Below, piece after piece: positions 61,808-64,000 of a DNA stretch of 64,000 nt (position 1 is the stretch's first letter; every line of letters starts with the position of its first letter). Source of the stretch: CAVSUR01 sp963731285. Its GTDB lineage: Bacteria; Actinomycetota; Actinomycetes; Streptosporangiales; Streptosporangiaceae. The position numbers were made by a program, and so were the translations under genes. The notes under the pieces are model-generated. The model was not told the DNA's origin. It saw only the letters and a program-made list of their open reading frames with translations, and did not search any database. The stretch spans positions 496,001-560,000 of the forward strand of contig CAVSUR010000011.1 of assembly GCA_963731285.1 (NCBI GenBank), in the 5' to 3' direction.

Positions 61808-62233
61808 ATGCTGACCCGGATCGACCATGTGGGGATCGCCTGCCGGGACCTGGAGGAGAAGATCGCCTTCTACGCCGCCACGTTCGGCCTGCAGCTGGTG
61901 AGCCGGGAGACGAACTCCGAGCAGGGCGTCAAGGAGGCCTTGCTGCAGGTCGCCGACGCGCCCGCCGGGACTTCTTACGTGCAGCTGCTCGAGCCGCTCG
62001 GCCCGGGCACCGCGGTCGGCAAGTTCCTGGCCCGCCGCGGCGAGGGGCTGCATCACGTCGGGTACGGGGTCACCGACATCACCGCGGCGCTGGCCGAGAT
62101 CGGCGCCGCCGGGGTCCGGCTGCTCGACTCCAGGCCGCGGCACGGCTCGATGGGCGCCGCCATCGCGTTCCTGCACCCGGCGGACGTCGGCGGCGTGCTG
62201 ACCGAGCTGGTGCAGGCGGCCCCGGGCGGCTGA
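61808..62233 (+). CDS. mce: Methylmalonyl-CoA epimerase
   Basis: Interconverts (2S)- and (2R)-methylmalonyl-CoA. 141 residues, VOC fold: MLTRIDHVGIACRDLEEKIA (His7 metal ligand), VQLLEPLG (Glu), GEGLHHVGYGV (His) and GVLTELVQ (Glu). ATG 61808 with GAGAGG upstream. It is divergent from the thiolase and followed by the Scy/FilP-like gene. Confidence 0.93.
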   Translation: MLTRIDHVGIACRDLEEKIAFYAATFGLQLVSRETNSEQGVKEALLQVADAPAGTSYVQLLEPLGPGTAVGKFLARRGEGLHHVGYGVTDITAALAEIGAAGVRLLDSRPRHGSMGAAIAFLHPADVGGVLTELVQAAPGG

Positions 62234-62314
62234 CCGCCGCCCGCTCAGCTGATCACCGGCGTCCGGGCGCCGCGCACCGGGCGCCCATCAGGCTGCCGCC
62301 GCAAGCCCCGGCGT

Positions 62315-62358
62315 ACTGTATGAAACAGTCTTGACCGCCATGAGCCGTCACATATAAG
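62315..62358 (+). promoter_or_regulatory. Promoter of the Scy/FilP-like gene with operator-like inverted repeat
   Basis: TTGACC (62331-62336) and TATAAG (62353-62358) are separated by 16 nt, a good sigma-70 promoter. Just upstream, ACTGT-N5-ACAGT (62315-62329) abuts the -35. The -10 overlaps the first unit of the 29-bp tandem repeat. Confidence 0.6.
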
Positions 62359-62412
62359 TAAAGACAGGTATCTCCAGTACCAGTAAGTAAAGACAGGTAT
62401 CTCCAGTACCAG
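62355..62412 (+). repeat. Perfect 29-bp tandem repeat, two copies, at the Scy/FilP-like promoter
   Basis: The 29-nt unit starting TAAGTAAAGACAGGTATCTC occurs at 62355-62383 and 62384-62412 without a mismatch. Each unit contains GGTA-N7-TACC, an operator-like inverted repeat. It is markedly AT-richer than the window. Besides this and the promoter, the 62234-62590 gap shows no gene. Confidence 0.8.
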
Positions 62413-62590
62413 CGAGCGCGAACGCCCCGCCAAGTCCGGACCGGGAGAGTACGCTGCCACCCACCGGAGCGAACAAGTTTGCGTGCTGACCGGGGCCCCA
62501 TGACCGCTGGCAAGTTGCCGACCGGCTCGCGGGCGCGTGAGGCCCTCGCCCGGCGAGCGTTTCCCCCACGTCTACCCAGGATTAGGCGAT

Positions 62591-63970
62591 ATGCAGCCCG
62601 ATATCGATGCTCAGCTCAGCAACTTCTTCGAGGAGACCCCGCAGCCTCGTGACTTCGCGCGGGTCATGCGCGGATACGACCCGCACCAGGTCAATGAGCA
62701 CCTGAAGCAGGTAGACGGTGATCTGCGCCAGCACCGGGAGCAGGTCCTGGCCCTGCAGCGAGAGCTCGCGGACGCGCACCGGCAGCTCCAGGAGCAGGAA
62801 CGGCCGACCTACTCCGGACTGGGCTCGCGGATCGAGCAGCTGCTGCGGCTGGCCGAGGAGCAGGCAACGGAGATCCTTCAGGAGGCCAGGTCCGCGGCCA
62901 ACGAGTTCAACGCCACGGCTAAGGTCGAGGCGGCCGAGCTGCGGGCCGCGGCCGAGAACGAGGCGGCCGAGCTGCGGGCCATCGCCAAGCGGGAGACCGA
63001 CGAGCTGCGCTCGTCCGCGGAGCGCGAGGCAGACGGGATCCGCACCACGGCCCGGCGCGAGGTCGACGAGCTGACCTCGACCAGCGAGCGCGAGGCGGCC
63101 AAGCTGCGGGCCACCGCCGAGCACGAGGTGGCCGAGAAGCGGGCGTCCATCGAGCGCGACATCGCCAAGCTGCGCACCACCACCGAGCGTGAGGTCGCCC
63201 AGCTGAAGGCGTCGTCCAAGCGGGAGCGCGACGAGATCCTCACCACCTCCAAGCGCCAGGCCGACGAGATGCGCAGCCAGGCGCAGCGGATCCTGGAGGA
63301 GAGCGAGGCGCAGCGCGCGCAGGCCGAGGCGGAATTCGAGATCCAGCTCGCGTCCCGCCGCGAGGAGGCCGAGCGCCAGGAGGCCGAGCGCCTCGCCGCC
63401 GCGCAGACCGCTACCCAGAAGATGGTGTCCGAGGCGGAGCAGCGCGCGGCCGCGGCCGAGCAGCGGGCCACCAAGGCCAGCGCGCAGGTCGAGCAGACCC
63501 GCCGCGAGGCCGACCAGCACTCACGCCAGCTGGTCAGCAACGCTAAGAAGAACGCCGACCAGATCGTCGCGCAGGCCAAGTCCCAGGCCGACCAGCTGCT
63601 GGCCGAGACCAAGTCCGAGTCCGACCGGATCCGGACGCTGGCCCAGCGGCAGGTCGACGAGCTGAACAAGCAGAAGGAGAGTGTGGCCGCGCACCTGGCC
63701 CAGATCAGCCAGCTGCTCGGAACCCAGATGCCGGGCCTGGCCGATGCGCTCAAGCCGCAGCAGGGCGGCGGCGCCGTCGCGGCCCCCACCGCCAAGGCGG
63801 TCACCGCGGCTCCGGCTCCGGCTCCGGCCAACGACGGCCAGGCCGAGCCCGCCCGCCCGGCCGCCGCAGGTCAGCCGGAGAACGGCGGGCAGCACGGCGG
63901 GGCCAGCGCCAGGCAGACGGCCGGCGCGAAGTCGGGCAAGGCCGATGACGAGGAGTGGTGGACGGCCTAG
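62591..63970 (+). CDS. Scy/FilP/DivIVA-like polar coiled-coil protein
   Basis: 459 residues. A short N-terminal DivIVA-like motif (FARVMRGYDPHQVNEHLKQV) precedes a nearly continuous coiled coil (about 45-395) built of hendecad-like repeats such as EAAELRAAAENEAAELRAIA and KSQADQLLAETKSESDRIRT. The last ~60 residues are Pro/Ala/Gly-rich and end EEWWTA. In Streptomyces, scy and filP beside mce, thiolase and meaB encode cytoskeletal organisers of tip growth; content and order match here. At 459 residues it is FilP-like in size, much shorter than Scy. ATG 62591 has AGGATT upstream. Confidence 0.82.
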   Translation: MQPDIDAQLSNFFEETPQPRDFARVMRGYDPHQVNEHLKQVDGDLRQHREQVLALQRELADAHRQLQEQERPTYSGLGSRIEQLLRLAEEQATEILQEARSAANEFNATAKVEAAELRAAAENEAAELRAIAKRETDELRSSAEREADGIRTTARREVDELTSTSEREAAKLRATAEHEVAEKRASIERDIAKLRTTTEREVAQLKASSKRERDEILTTSKRQADEMRSQAQRILEESEAQRAQAEAEFEIQLASRREEAERQEAERLAAAQTATQKMVSEAEQRAAAAEQRATKASAQVEQTRREADQHSRQLVSNAKKNADQIVAQAKSQADQLLAETKSESDRIRTLAQRQVDELNKQKESVAAHLAQISQLLGTQMPGLADALKPQQGGGAVAAPTAKAVTAAPAPAPANDGQAEPARPAAAGQPENGGQHGGASARQTAGAKSGKADDEEWWTA

Positions 63971-64000
63971 CCGTCCCCCTCACTCTGCTGCTCACGGGCT

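Noticed and set aside
62355..62412. CRISPR array
   Set aside because: The 29-bp repeat has only two directly abutting copies and no spacers, and there are no cas genes.

Overview
The window is chromosomal DNA from a high-GC actinomycete; by eye G+C is above 70% and third codon positions are almost all G or C. The gene content fits a Streptosporangiales/Streptomycetales-like filamentous or spore-forming lineage rather than a mycobacterium: a HrdB/SigA-type sigma factor, ParC/ParE topoisomerase IV, class II ribonucleotide reductase with NrdR, the Mec-CysO-CysM cysteine pathway, a DUF7455 protein, and a Scy/FilP-like polar coiled-coil gene beside methylmalonyl-CoA epimerase. I cannot name a species. 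Nearly all of the window is core genome. The one clear mobile element is an IS481-family insertion sequence beside a tRNA gene.

Layout: 1-4.6 kb holds a broken aldo/keto reductase end, a fused CobU, a PfkB kinase, a metallo-beta-lactamase-fold hydrolase and an SDR. 4.7-13.7 kb is a housekeeping block: parC, a small exported protein, parE, DUF7455, a secreted seven-repeat propeller and the principal sigma factor. 14-26 kb holds a PAS-PAS-GAF-PP2C phosphatase, an unknown conserved protein, 5-oxoprolinase genes (pxpA, fused pxpBC), a membrane double-AAA ATPase, an amidohydrolase and two small enzymes. 26.3-33.6 kb is the nucleotide/SOS block, in the order nrdJ (with two inteins), nrdR, LysM protein and divergent lexA, with NrdR-box-like and LexA-box-like sites; the order matches nrdR-Rv2719c-lexA of Mycobacterium tuberculosis. 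33.7-36.5 kb is leuS with a leader carrying a Leu-codon leader peptide and a terminator. 37-42.5 kb holds pterin dehydratase, gcvT, gcvH, two HAD phosphatases, the IS element and a tRNA with a Leu (UAG) anticodon. 42.5-51.3 kb (bcp, rdgB, rph, epimerase, an MBL phosphodiesterase-like gene, thioesterase, cysM, cysO, mec, DUF2017, clpS and divergent pncB) parallels Rv1330c-Rv1341 of M. tuberculosis. 51.4-64 kb holds DUF3039, YqgE, MarR genes, a YbbN-like thioredoxin, an isobutyryl-CoA-mutase-type large subunit, an ECF sigma with a membrane Asp-box protein, meaB, a thiolase, mce and the Scy/FilP-like gene.

How the genes connect: IcmA-type mutase, MeaB, thiolase and Mce are the acyl-CoA/B12 carbon-skeleton branch, and CobU and NrdJ also concern B12. 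LexA, the LysM protein and NrdR/NrdJ tie DNA damage, division arrest and dNTP supply together. Mec, CysO and CysM form a dedicated cysteine route.

Quality caveat: at least seven genes are interrupted by single-base indels, several of them in G or C runs, while their protein sequence stays conserved in the shifted frame. That pattern fits assembly or sequencing error better than true pseudogenes. Several genes also have a TANNNT hexamer 6-8 nt before the start codon, as expected for leaderless mRNAs.
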